Assembly: GCA_037113605.1 (NCBI GenBank)
Contig: CM073730.1
Span: 122,504,676-122,568,675 of the forward strand
Reading direction: 5' to 3'
DNA length: 64,000 nucleotides
From: Calophaca sinica
Lineage: Eukaryota > Streptophyta > Magnoliopsida > Fabales > Fabaceae
Part shown: positions 11,137 through 21,535 of the stretch, in pieces
How positions within the stretch are numbered: the first letter of the stretch is position 1
How the letters are laid out: each line of letters starts with the position of its first letter
The notes under the pieces: model-generated
Seen by the model: the letters and a program-made list of their open reading frames with translations, nothing else
What the model was told of the DNA's origin: nothing
Databases searched by the model: none
Translations under genes and position numbers: made by a program

Positions 11137-11564
11137 TCCTGGAATAACTCCGACTTGACATTTGGATGAGCGATAAATTCTCAAAGGAGGTTTACCCCAG
11201 ACTATTTTCTTTTCCGAAAACATTTCTACAACCCTTTCTGAGATGGGGTTTTGGTGTGGTGAGGTTTGGTCTTGGAAATGGAATTGAAGAAGTTTTTTCG
11301 TTTGGGAGGAGGAATTATTTGTTGAACTGAAACAAGATGTGTCTTCTGTTGTTTTATGTAAAGACAGGAAAGATTAAGAGGTTTGGAACGTTTGTCCATC
11401 CATAAAATACTTAGTTAAGACAACAGATAGTTTTTTGTTGGATATAGGATGGAACCGTATGGATCTTCTTATCCAACAGCTTCTATTTCAAAAAAAAAAT
11501 TGATATGTTTTGCATCTACCAAAGTTTTAGTTTTTTTCTTGGCAACTTGTATTAGAAAAGTGAT

Positions 11565-11729
11565 TCTAAGCAAAAGAGGAGCAGAGCTCCATGATAGTGA
11601 ATTGTATCTATTTCTGTTGTATTGAATAAAGAAGATCGATGTAACAGAATACAAACTTGCTTATATACAAGCAAGAGAAAGTAACCGCCTAATGACAGCT
11701 AATCAATCTTATTGACACGTGCGCTAATA
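11565..11729 (-). repeat. 3' LTR of the copia element
   Basis: 165 bp, by eye the same sequence as 16131-16295. On the minus strand it begins TATTAGCGCACGTG and ends TTGCTTAGA. The polypurine tract lies immediately outside it. Confidence 0.93.
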
Positions 11730-11742
11730 CCCTCCCTCAAGC
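11730..11742 (-). other. polypurine tract of the copia element
   Basis: The minus strand reads TTGAGGGAGGG immediately before TATTAG of the 3' LTR. This is the plus-strand priming site and it independently fixes the non-standard LTR start. Confidence 0.85.
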
Positions 11743-13995
11743 TGGAGGATTGAATATGTCAATCAACCCCAGCTTGGTTACATGATCACGAAACAAGCGA
11801 GGACCTGAACTCTTAGTAAAAATGTCTGCTATCTGATTAGCAGAAGAAACTGGCAGCAATCGCATGAGCCCTCCCTGAAGCTTTTCTCTCACAATATGAC
11901 AGTCGATGTCTAAGTGTTTGGTTCTCTCGTGAAAGACCGGATTATGTGCTATATGAAGAGCACTCTGGCTATCACAGTAAAGGACAGAAGACTTAACGAG
12001 AGATTGATCAAGATCAGCAATGAGAAAGGTTAACCACTGTAATTCACGCGTTGCTGAAGCTAATGCGCGATACTCTGCTTCCGAGGAAGAGCAAGACACC
12101 GTTGATTGCTTCTTTGCTTTCCATGTGATGAGAGAACTACCCAAGAAGAAGCAAAACCCAGTAACTGATCGGCGAGTATCGATACAACCTCCCCAATCTG
12201 CATCACTAAAGCCCAAAAGTTGGAAGTCAGATGCTCGAGAGAAAAATAGACCACGACCAGGACTGTGTTTTAAGTAACGAAGCACATGAATAGCTGCTTT
12301 GTGATGATTAACAGTGGGATTAGCCATGAATTGGCTAAGTTGTTGAACAGCAAAAGTAATGTCTGGGCGAGTAGTGGTCAAGTATAGAAGACGTCCAACT
12401 AATCGACGGTAAGCAGAGGCATCTTCATAAGGATCACTGTCGGCAACAGATAAACGAAGTGCAGGGTCTAGAGGGGTACTCACAGGCTTGCAAGCAGTGA
12501 GTCCAGAATCTTGTAATAATTCCAGACAATATTTGCGTTGACACAATGCTATCCCTTTTGAAGAATGTGCGATTTCAAGTCCAAGAAAAAACTTGAGTTG
12601 GCCAAGATCTTTAATCTTGAATTTGGCATCAAGCTGGGCTTTTATATCAGCAAAAACATCTAGTGAAGTACCAGCCAATAATATGTCATCGACATATATT
12701 AGTAACACAGTGAAGGAAGTAGATGTTTTCTGAATAAAAAGAGAGTGATCACTGGATGTTTGAGTAAAGCCGCAATCAAGGAGGAAAGATGTGAGCTTTT
12801 CAAACCATTGACGGCTAGCTTGCTTAAGTCCATAGAGAGACTTAAGAAGCTTACAAACTTGTCCTTGCTTAGGAGGAAAGACACCCTGTGGAACAGCCAT
12901 GAAAACATTTTCATGGAGATCACCGTGTAAGAAAGCATTATTTACATCGAGCTGATGTAAATGCCAATGCCGGATTGCAGCAACAGCAAGTAAAAGACGC
13001 ACTGTGGACAGCTTTGCCACTGGTGAAAATGTATCAAAGAAATCAAGGCCTTCAACTTGGTTATATCCTTTGGCTACAAGGCGTGCTTTAAACCTTTCAA
13101 CAGTACCATCGGCATGGCGTTTAATTTTAAACACCCACTTGCTGCCAATAGGTTTAATGTGAGGAGGTGGATCAACAAAAATCCAAGTGTTATTGGCATT
13201 GAGTGCAGTGATCTCAGCACTCATAGCATGCTGCCAGCGTGGGTCACAATTAGCTTGAGTGAATGAGGTGGGTTCAGTCTCAGTAGATAAAGCATTGATG
13301 TATGTGAGATGAGGAGAGGCAACACGTGCATATGAAATAACACTAGACAAAGGATATTTAGCAGAAGAAACAGAATTACAAATGTAATCTGAGAGATGTA
13401 TGGGAGGATAATGAGATCGGGTAGACTTGCGAATTGGAGCAGAAGGTGAAGGTGAAGTTGTGGAATCAGAATTTGTAGATTGTGAGGTTGTGGAATGTGA
13501 ATTTGTGGAAGGTGAGATTGTGGAATCTGAAGTGTGGTTGGTGGATTGTGGAATAATGGTTGCTGGAACTGATTCAAAATTTAAAGAAGCAGAATCATGA
13601 GGGAAATAGATTTGAGGAGAAGTGGAATGTGGTGTATCACTATGATATGGAAATTCTAAATCATAGAATTGTACATTTCTGGATGTAAATATTTCTTTGG
13701 AATGAAGATCAAGAAGAACATAACCTTTAACACCACGTTTATAACCCAGAAATACACACTTTCGTGCCCTGGGATCAAATTTCCCTCGATGTGCAGCAAG
13801 TGTAGTGGAGTAACATAGGCACCCAAACACATGCAAATCTGAGAAATCAGGACTGTGACCATAAAGAGCTTCAAAAGTCGATGCAGGCCGCAATATTCTT
13901 GTAGGAATTTCGCTGATCGTAAATGTAATGCAAACCGCATATGACCAAAGAGCATTTGGGTAATTTGGACTGAAGCATGATAGCTCTACTGACAT
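11737..13995 (-). CDS. copia integrase carboxy-terminus, reverse transcriptase and RNase H
   Basis: This 752-residue frame starts inside the integrase, with the FEALYGHSPDFSDLHVFGC region near residue 45. A Ser/Thr-rich spacer follows. The Ty1/copia reverse transcriptase spans about residues 240-490, with GSKWVFKIKRHADGT, FSPVAKLSTVRLLL and the catalytic YVDDILLAG. RNase H spans about 590-740, with DADWGG, SSSEAEYRALA, and CDSQSALHIA. It ends a few bases before the polypurine tract. The domain residues look intact; only the upstream frame breaks prevent a full polyprotein. Confidence 0.92.
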   Translation of the reverse strand: MSVELSCFSPNYPNALWSYAVCITFTISEIPTRILRPASTFEALYGHSPDFSDLHVFGCLCYSTTLAAHRGKFDPRARKCVFLGYKRGVKGYVLLDLHSKEIFTSRNVQFYDLEFPYHSDTPHSTSPQIYFPHDSASLNFESVPATIIPQSTNHTSDSTISPSTNSHSTTSQSTNSDSTTSPSPSAPIRKSTRSHYPPIHLSDYICNSVSSAKYPLSSVISYARVASPHLTYINALSTETEPTSFTQANCDPRWQHAMSAEITALNANNTWIFVDPPPHIKPIGSKWVFKIKRHADGTVERFKARLVAKGYNQVEGLDFFDTFSPVAKLSTVRLLLAVAAIRHWHLHQLDVNNAFLHGDLHENVFMAVPQGVFPPKQGQVCKLLKSLYGLKQASRQWFEKLTSFLLDCGFTQTSSDHSLFIQKTSTSFTVLLIYVDDILLAGTSLDVFADIKAQLDAKFKIKDLGQLKFFLGLEIAHSSKGIALCQRKYCLELLQDSGLTACKPVSTPLDPALRLSVADSDPYEDASAYRRLVGRLLYLTTTRPDITFAVQQLSQFMANPTVNHHKAAIHVLRYLKHSPGRGLFFSRASDFQLLGFSDADWGGCIDTRRSVTGFCFFLGSSLITWKAKKQSTVSCSSSEAEYRALASATRELQWLTFLIADLDQSLVKSSVLYCDSQSALHIAHNPVFHERTKHLDIDCHIVREKLQGGLMRLLPVSSANQIADIFTKSSGPRLFRDHVTKLGLIDIFNPPA

Positions 13996-14064
13996 TTAAT
14001 ATGTGTTGATCGCGCCTCTACTCGCCATTCTGTTGTGGTGTTTCCACACGACTTGTTTGATGAA

Positions 14065-15075
14065 TCAATCCTTTGGAAGCATAAAAATCACCAAAATAAA
14101 CTCGTCCATTGTTCGATCAATGCTCTTAACATGAGCATTAAATTGTGCTTCAACTAAGGAAACAAAGTTCTTAACATGCATCTGAACTTCTGCTTTGGAT
14201 TTCAACATAACAATCCAAATAAATCTTGTACAATCATCAAGAATAGTCAAGAAGTATCTATATTTATTAACAGACATAGTTGAGAATGGACCCCAAATGT
14301 CCATATGAACCGATTCAAAAGGTCTTTGTGCATTGGAGTGACTAATGGAAAAAGAAGCCTTTTTCTGTCTGGCTAAGTGACAAATGTCACAGGTAATGTG
14401 TGTTGGAGGTGGTATATAGTCATACTTTGTGTGAAGTGAAGTCATTCGATCAAGTGACAAGTGGCCTAATTTTAGGTGCCAAAGTGTGAATTGGGGAAGT
14501 GAATTACTGAGTAAACTATAAGAGGATAAAGCAGTGGAACATGCTGCTGATTTCTTGGCTGCTGCTGCTGTATCAACATAGTAGAGATCATCTACCAGTC
14601 TACCCGAACCAATCATCTTCAAATTCTTCCCCTGAATGATACATGAACCAGGATCAAATATCAATTTGCATTGCAGACTAGCAGTGAGCTTTGAAACTGA
14701 TATCAAATTAAAATTGAATTGTGGAATGTAAAGCACTTTATCAATCATCAAGTGTTGTGTTAGCTGAACTGTGCCTGAGAAATGTGCCATAACAGTATGA
14801 CCTGTAGGCAGATGCACATGTTTTGGAGTAATTCGTATGTGAGAAGTAAACCATATTAAGTGACAGCATATGTGATCAGTTGCTCCTGTGTCAATTATCC
14901 ATGGTGCTGTGTCTTGTGTGCTAGTTTGTGTACTAGATGAAGAGAGACAGAAATTACTAGAAAAGGCACTGTCAGTAGTGCTCTTGATCATGTTGCTAGT
15001 AGAAGGCTTTGAATCTTCAACAGAATTATTCTTCAGTAAAGCTAACAAGCCAGAAACCTGTTCTTTGGTAAGCAT
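14065..15075 (-). pseudogene. copia protease and integrase amino-terminal half
   Basis: The protease active site is WIIDTGATDHI (about 14870-14905). The GAG-pre-integrase domain follows, with LWHLKLGHLS (H...H) and CDICHLARQKK (C..C) forming the integrase zinc-binding site. The integrase catalytic core begins with HMDIWGPFS (first Asp) and YFLTILDDCTRFIW. The frame is lost near 14110, inside the segment that should carry the second catalytic Asp, and this open frame ends in an unrelated tail. A further frame change occurs at about 14030, before the next segment. Confidence 0.85.
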
Positions 15076-16103
15076 TCCACCATGAGTATCATTCTGATTA
15101 GACTCCTTTGAACCAGTTTGATCCTCATCATCAGTAAATGTTTGATTAGCATAAGATTTGCCTCTTCCAAAAGAGTAATTAGGTGGATATCCATGTTTGC
15201 TATAACATACATCAACAGTGTGTCCAATTTTGTTACAGTATGTGCAAACTTTGTTTGAACAGCATCCACGACCTCTGGTCTAGGTGTGTAACCTCCTCTA
15301 TTATTTCTGTTATTGAACTTTCTATTATCAACAGAATTGATTACAGCTTTACTGTCATCATCAACATTTTCATGTGCAAACTGTCTCTCATGTTGCAATA
15401 CTAAAGATAAGCATCGATTCACATTAGGCAAAGGATCCATAAGTAAAATCTGAGACCTAACACCACTGAAATCATCATTCAGTCCAGTAAGAAAGCGAAT
15501 TATATTATCCTCTTCTCTAAATTCTCTTGCATTCTTCATTGCTAAGCATACACAGGGACGAGGACATGTGCATTTAGGTACAGGTCTGTAGTGTTCCAAT
15601 TCCTCCCAAAGTGATTTCAATTCACTGAAATAATCAGAGATTGAAGATGTACCTTGTTTAAGATTCGCGATGTCAACATGCAGATCGGCTATCTTGATGC
15701 GATCCGCCTTTGAAAAACGCTCTCGCAGTTCGTTCCACACATCTACTGCATTATCGATGAAGACGATTGTTTGAACAATTTGAGACGACACTGAATTCAA
15801 GATCCAGTGATGAACCAAACTATTGCAACGTTCCCAGGCTTCATAGTTCAAGTTATCAGGTTCAGGAACTTCAAATGTTCCATCAACAAATCGGAATTTG
15901 TTCTTCAGAATCAATGCTCGCCTCTTTGATTTTGACCAAACGTGATAATTCTTCCCAACCAATTCTGGCTTAACCACAACGGAAGTTGGATTTTCGCTCG
16001 GGTGAATGTAATACGGACTTGCCATCTGATCGGCATTCTGATTTGGATTCGGCACTCCAATGTTATTCGATGAAGCTTGATTTCGAACCATGATCAAAGT
16101 GCA
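15042..16103 (-). pseudogene. copia gag
   Basis: The likely start is the ATG near 16091, just downstream of the primer-binding site; the longer open frame runs back into the LTR and is not meaningful. The capsid part holds KPELVGKNYHVWSKSKRRAL, a WNELRERFSKADRIKIADL region, and a CTCPRPCVC cluster. The zinc knuckle (CTYC then HTVDVCYSKHG) lies in a different frame at about 15190-15245, so there is a frameshift near 15280. The product would be the nucleocapsid precursor. The break disconnects capsid from nucleocapsid and protease. Confidence 0.85.
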
Positions 16104-16116
16104 GCAGAGCTCCGAA

Positions 16117-16130
16117 GAGCTTTGATACCA
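16117..16130 (-). other. primer-binding site of the copia element
   Basis: The minus strand reads TGGTATCAAAGCTC, close to the usual TGGTATCAGAGC complement of the initiator methionine tRNA 3' end. It directly abuts the LTR. Confidence 0.85.
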
Positions 16131-16295
16131 TCTAAGCAAAAGAGGAGCAGAGCTCCATGATAGTGAATTGTATCTATTTCTGTTGTATTGAATAAAGAAG
16201 ATCGATGTAACAGAATACAAACTTGCTTATATACAAGCAAGAGAAAGTAACCGCCTAATGACAGCTAATCAATCTTATTGACACGTGCGCTAATA
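16131..16295 (-). repeat. 5' LTR of the copia element
   Basis: 165 bp, same as the other LTR. It is followed on the minus strand directly by the primer-binding site. A TATATAAG-like motif on the minus strand (about 16227-16236) could serve as the TATA box for element transcription. Confidence 0.93.
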
Positions 16296-16365
16296 GTGAT
16301 ACTTCATACGCATTCAGACTTGTGTATTTTTTTTTAACAACAAAAAAGAATATATATCATCGCCG

Positions 16366-16378
16366 GGGGGGGGGGGGA
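16366..16378 (+). repeat. poly-G run
   Basis: Thirteen consecutive G in the LINE sequence just outside the copia insertion. It may be length-unstable or an assembly weak spot. Confidence 0.9.
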
Positions 16379-16830
16379 TGAGCTAGTTCCTACAGGTACA
16401 TTCATACTTGTGTATATTTTGTGGTGATATTTCAGAATCAGCGTCTCATTTATTTTTTCTCATGTCATGTTTCTCATCGGGTATGGCCTTATTTTTAGGA
16501 TGAGCTTGGTTTCTCACTAGTAATGCCTAATTTGGCTATTGGACTACTCATTTTATTGGGGTTCGGGGGAAAAAAAACTCGAATACTTGGCAATTGTTGT
16601 GGCATTTTGTTGTTAGGAGTTTGTGATTGATGAGGAATGGTATATTATTTAATAATGATCTTAGTTTTCCATTTTATTTCTATTTTAGATTTGATTAACG
16701 TTAGATCTTGATCATGGTTTGTGGCTAGTTGTGGAGGTTACTAGATTCATTTTTAGATTGGTATTGTCCTTTAGTATGTCTGAAAAATTGTAATTTTACA
16801 TAGTGACAACTTTTTTACTTGCTGTATTTA

Positions 16831-17169
16831 ATTAAGTTTTTTCTATAAAAAATAACCCTAAAATAAAAATATTTAACAAAGCAAGAAAATTAATTATTTC
16901 AGAAAAAAAGATTGTACAAACTGAATCACAAGAAAGCAATTCATAGGGGCACATAATATTGCATTATACAGAGACATGCATGCTCTTACTAATTGACCAT
17001 GATGATACAAAAGTAATTAAGTTCTAGAAAAGGAGACTACAAACGACGTCTATAACATAAAATCTTCTCAATATTAATTGTTCATAATTATCATATGTAA
17101 CTTTTATTTGAAAAACCAAACAATTCTTATGCATTTACATATGATTAATTAAAGCATCATATACAACAA
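16831..17169. other. intergenic; 3' flank of the dioxygenase gene
   Basis: AT-rich. It should hold the 3' UTR and polyadenylation signal of the minus-strand dioxygenase gene; AATTAA/AATATT-type motifs occur (for example near 17070 and 17145) but none stands out. Confidence 0.4.
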
Positions 17170-20100
17170 TCAAACACCTGCAAATACATCCAGTGCATTT
17201 TCCTTCTGAGTTGAAACAAAGTACTGCAAGTAATCTCCATAGTTGAATGACCGGTAACGCAGAGGATGCATGTTGTCATCAACCAACTCAGGTGGCACCT
17301 CAATTTTCACATTTTCCTTTGGCAATGCAAATAGTGCAAATGAGTACCTCTCTTTATCTCCACCCATCATCACTCTATGTGTAGCCGCATGAAGTCTCCC
17401 ATTGCTCCATGCCTATATAAAATAATCAATTAAACATCCCATTTTAATAAATCTACAAAAATTCATATATTCAATAAGAACTTTTTATAAGCTATATCAC
17501 TACTAAAAAAATTTAAGTTAGTGATGGAAATTTAGCGACAGAAAATATGAAATCCGTCTCTAATTTTGTCACTAAATTAAGTGGCAAAGGAATTAGAGAC
17601 TGATTTCTTTCTTTTTCTTTTTTTTTCCTCACTAATTTTGGTCACTAATTCTTGTTTTTCTAGTAGTGATATAGCAGTGTAATAACTATGCATGATAGTG
17701 TGAAAAAAAAAATTTACAAAAATGTTTAATCATATTTTACCATCATACCATGTCGTAATATTATTTGAGTTTAATTAATTTATATGTACTATCAGTGCAA
17801 AAATGTTTTACAGATGCATCCAATAATATGTTGCAACATCATTTAATAAGTATGATAAGTTATGCGTTTTTAAACTCATTAAATAAGGTAATGACATATT
17901 ATTAAATAATTGTGTTATTAATGACAGAGCACAGAAATTAAACTGGTCATATTAATTTCTAAAATATTTGCAAATAGTAGGATGAGTTTAATTTATATGC
18001 ATTGACAGTGTAAAAAAAATTACATCATCATCCAATAATATCTCATCATGTAATGTTTGTTGAGATATTTTAGGAAATAATATGACAAAATGGCACAATG
18101 GTGAAATATGATAGGATGATGGTGTAAAACTATTTTACACTGTCAGTGTATATAAATTAAACTCAATTAAAAAAACAAAGAGCAAGTATACCTTGAGTGT
18201 GTCACCAACAAAGACCACGAAGCCTTGCTTGGGTATGTTCAATGGAATCCAATTGTTTGTTTTGGTTAGAATCTCAAGACCCTGGACATCGTTTTGGCAT
18301 AAAATGGTTATGGCACTTTTGTCTGTGTGAGGCAACAAGCCAGTTTCACAATCCTTGTCGCTCTGAGGAACTTTGTACTTCATCACCCGAAAATGACTAG
18401 TGCTCTTCATGTCTTCCATAGTTGAATTGTATTGTTTTGGAAGACTATAACCCTCTTGAATCATCTTCAGAATGAGGAAACACAATTCTAGCATCTTGGT
18501 GCTCATTGACTTCAGAGTCTCACTATACAACACCCCCAAACACAAAAGGAAAAAAAAAAGTGAAAAGTAATAGAAAGAAATTAAAAATCATATAATTAAG
18601 CACCAAATTAATTAGTAGCCGTTTATCTTACTATTTATCCACCATATATAGCTACTACAATTCATGAACTTCCAAAATAAAAAATGGTTTGTTTAAGTTT
18701 TTCAAAAAAAATAATTTTATGGTGCATTTTTTTGTTAAAAATTAAGTTACTTTTTTTAGTATTCTAAAAATCACTAAATCTATTGTGTTTAGCTGGTTAA
18801 ACACATAATTATTGTAATTTTTTTTTTGAATAAATATTTTGATGAAAAATATTTTTTTTCTTGAAAAAACAAAACGGGATTGTATGAGAACTGATTCAAA
18901 ATAAGTCAAGAACTTATCCCTCCAACAAATTTTATATTATTTAAAAGGAATTATTGAGTAATCTTAAACAAGTGTATTTTTTCCTACATTACTAGCAACC
19001 CCTACACCCCCTAGTATGTTGGGTGAAAAAGGGGGGGGGGGGGGGGTTTCACCACAAAAAATGTAAACAAAGTAGTATAAGAAAGTGATGATATGAAAAA
19101 ATTGATATCTTAAAAGGGTTATCCAAAAGCAAATGTGGTCTTAAGGATATACTTGAATATGCATTGCATTCAAAAGATGAATAATATGGATTAAAATGAA
19201 TGTACTACATTTTATTTAAAGAAACTGACTCATATATTTTCTTTAATTCCCTACATCACTACCCTGAAACCGCTATGTCTGATTTCTCCCCTTTTCATCA
19301 TACAAAAGTTGCATAAGGATAGTAGTGTGAGAAGAAAATGATACTAAAAATTGATACTCAATCTTAAAGAGTTATGCAAAATAATGAGTAGATTGCACTT
19401 TTGTGAATTCATTCATATAAAAGTGTAATTCATTCTCAAAATAAAGCAATTCAATTTTAATTTTGAAAAACTCTCAAAAAAAAAGTTTGATAGACTATGA
19501 ATGAATTACACTTTAATTTGTGAAGAAACCGACACATCTTTTCTTCATTTTTCAAATTTCTGATAAGGTTGCCATGTGGAGTGTGAACATAAAAGCATTT
19601 AAATTCAATCTCCTAGAAGGATAAGCCCAAAATAAATATATAACGATAGATAATAAATGGGTTTGGTGAGTGTTATAGTCAACGGGTTAATTTGTTTGAT
19701 ATATATAAGGATGTTGTCAATAAAATTCCCTTTTATTAACAATGTTAACTGCTGCAAATTCTAGTTTAATTAGGAATGTGATTTTACCTTAATTATCTTC
19801 CATTTTCGTTACAATTTAATTAAAGGTCCATATATATGTGCCGTATCGTACAATTAACATGAATGAGTAAAACAACATTTATAATTACACGCATATATAT
19901 GGTTGAATAATCATGACCACTAGCTAGATGTGTATTTTTTTTGGTAATTCCACTAGATGTGTTTGTGATTGACAAAGATGTATCTAACTTATCTTTCTTA
20001 GATATGTCATTAACTAGTCAAAAATGCATACTTTTTTTACACATTAGTGTTGTAGGTTAAAAAAAATAAAAAAGAAATGCAATGAAGATTGAGTATGAAT

Positions 20101-21390
20101 TGGAATTAATTAATTCATAACTGCAAACTAATAATTTTACACAAAAACAAAAAAAAAATTACATTATCCATACATCTACCATAGTGAAAAAGAAAATGAG
20201 AGAGAAACTTAAATTTAGATATCTCTTTCACTTCTTTAATTGAAAAATAAAGATAGGCACAAGAGTAGTAACCGCTTCTTCATTTAAGGTGATTCAAGTG
20301 TGTGAGTTTAATTCATTTATATAATATATAAGAAAGAGAAAAACCATAGCACCCTAATACTCATGAAACTGAACATGTACCACTATAGCTACAAACTCTT
20401 TAACAAGATTTAATTAACTATTGTCAGATCTTCTCCTACAAACATCCTTTTTACCGCATGTGTATCAATCCTATCTCTTTCTATTTCTCTCTTAATTTTT
20501 TCTTTCTCATCATTAACTACTCATTAATCCATTATTTTCTCTCTTCTCTTGTACTTATTTTTAGTAATGCAGAAAATGCAGCGTTGGAGGGGAATACAAA
20601 CACCCAGATATTAGGATCTTCAAAAAATGCCACGCAACACGCACGCACACACAAAATCAACCTGAGTTATTACACTACAAAAAAAAAGTTAAATTATTGA
20701 CGAAAATCAAAGACAAAAAAAAGATGAAATTGGTCTCTAATATTACCATTTTTAACACTTAATGATGAAATTAAAAAAGAATTCCATTTTTTGCCGTTAA
20801 TTTTCATCGGTAATTTATCTTTTTTTTAGTAGCGTTAGTCTCGATTGTAAGTAATGAAACAAACTTTTTTTCACATATAAAGAATGAAATTAATTAATTA
20901 GCAGAATACTGACAAGAAATTTATTAATTAAATTCATGTATTAAAAAACATATTCTTAAATAAAAAAAATGTAAATATTAAATGATAATTAAGAAAAAAA
21001 AATTTACCAGAAAGCAGGGTTTCCTTGAGGCCACATGAGATTAGTGAAGTCCTGAGCAGTGTCCCCAAGGGAAGCATCATCAATCCCAAAGCTTTGAGAG
21101 AGGGGAATGATGGGGCAGTCACTATTGTAGCTCCTATAAGGCTTGGAGCTTGTGTGCCTCTTCTTAATTTCTTCAGGTAGATCAAACAACTCTTTCATCC
21201 CCATTAACATGTCTTCACTTTCACCCTTTGGGATCTTATCATACATTAAGATGAAACAACCATAGTTCTCACATGCCTCTCTCACTTTCTTGCTCAATTT
21301 TTTCCATCCCTCACTCCCTTCCTCTAACCCCAACTCATCCATGGAAAAATCTAGATATGGGATCATTTCAGTTTCACTCTCACTACCCAT
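17170..21390 (-). CDS. 2-oxoglutarate/Fe(II)-dependent dioxygenase, AOP-like, three exons
   Basis: Exons are 21008-21390, 18192-18522 and 17170-17412; the joined coding length of 957 bases gives 318 residues with consistent phases and GT/AG junctions. The start is the ATG at 21390, just after a CT-rich leader. The amino-terminal DIOX_N region includes IPYLDFS and CENYGCFIL. The 2OG-FeII_Oxy domain shows LLPHTDKSAITIL (HxD iron ligands), LHAATHRV (distal His) and ERYSF (RxS, 2-oxoglutarate binding). It ends ENALDVFAGV. This resembles AOP-type soluble dioxygenases of plant specialised metabolism; the substrate cannot be read from sequence. All catalytic residues are present and no break is seen, so it is probably functional. 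Intron 1 is about 2.5 kb; intron 2 is mostly MITE. Confidence 0.9.
17498..17668. mobile_element. MITE with CACTACTA ends in intron 2
   Basis: 171 bp with ends CACTACTAAAAA and TTTTTCTAGTAGTG, inverted to each other, carrying internal short inverted motifs around GTCTCTAATT. TA flanks both sides one base further out. It may be CACTA-like or Mutator-like. It lies within intron 2 of the dioxygenase gene. Confidence 0.65.
17767..17943. mobile_element. MITE copy, GAGTTTAAT family, intron 2
   Basis: The left end GAGTTTAATTAATTTATATG is similar to the neighbouring element at 17984, and the right end is a degraded inverted match (AGAAATTAAACT). It is an older copy of the same family. The right boundary is approximate. 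Confidence 0.5.
17984..18164. mobile_element. MITE, GAGTTTAATTTATATGC family, intron 2
   Basis: 181 bp. The two ends are inverted copies for about 30 bp, including GACAGTGTAAAA and its complement TTTTACACTGTC. It ends only 27 bases from the exon 2 splice donor. Confidence 0.75.
19031..19046 (+). repeat. poly-G run in intron 1
   Basis: Sixteen consecutive G on the plus strand, hence poly-C in the transcript of the dioxygenase gene. Confidence 0.9.
20673..20834. mobile_element. 162-bp CACTA-type MITE in intron 1
   Basis: It starts CACTACAAAAAAAAA and ends TTTTTTTTAGTAGCG, an inverted match with one changed base near the tip. TTA occurs on both sides (20670-20672 and 20835-20837), the 3-bp duplication expected for CACTA elements. 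No coding capacity. Confidence 0.8.
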
Positions 21391-21535
21391 CTCTCTCTCT
21401 CTCTCTCTCTCTTGGATGTTATTCCACAAGAGTCTGCTATATATGTATATATAGTGACGTGGTGATTTAGTAACACAAAAGCCAAGCTGCGGAAAAGCTG
21501 GAACAAAGCCAAAAGCAAAGCTATATATAGGGAAA
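21391..21535 (-). promoter_or_regulatory. promoter and 5' leader of the dioxygenase gene
   Basis: Directly upstream of the ATG is a (CT)n/(GA)n microsatellite of about 22 bases (21391-21412), common in plant 5' UTRs. Two TATA-like stretches exist: 21437-21453 and, better placed for a leader of about 100 bases, CTATATATAG at 21523-21532. Which is used cannot be told from sequence. Confidence 0.5.

Larger units (their letters stand above)
11565..16295 (-). mobile_element. Ty1/copia retrotransposon, complete structure, recent
   Basis: This 4731-bp element lies on the minus strand with 165-bp LTRs at both ends that appear identical. It has a 5-bp target duplication GTGAT (11560-11564 and 16296-16300), a tRNA-iMet-type primer-binding site next to the right LTR, and a polypurine tract next to the left LTR. 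Gene order gag, protease, integrase, reverse transcriptase, RNase H defines Ty1/copia. It sits in a decayed LINE. Identical LTRs imply a very young insertion, yet the polyprotein has at least three frame breaks. The LTR ends are TA...GA rather than TG...CA. Confidence 0.95.
9565..16830 (+). mobile_element. L1-type LINE, decayed and interrupted by three insertions
   Basis: Reverse transcriptase-coding sequence on the plus strand can be followed in pieces: 9565-9803, 10066-10789, 11137-11564 and 16301 to about 16740. The pieces are separated by a TTA-flanked MITE, a long-TIR MITE and a complete copia element. Recognisable parts are EEFFQNGVLPNDM and FLTLIPKIDNPQG (about 9690-9780), a GYPLSLSV-like remnant of the GDPLSP region near 10210, a (F)ADDTLLLG-like segment near 10340, a FPFKYLGLPVGAN motif near 10530, and a zinc-finger (zf-RVT) CVFCGDISESASHLFFSC segment near 16420. 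Frames are broken throughout, so the element is dead. The endonuclease half is not visible. Confidence 0.75.

Noticed and set aside
11469..11654. Small frame starting in the left copia LTR, repeated at the right LTR
   Set aside because: It is LTR sequence read through in the antisense direction of no known gene; the identical start in the 392-residue gag frame is also LTR-derived and not a real start.
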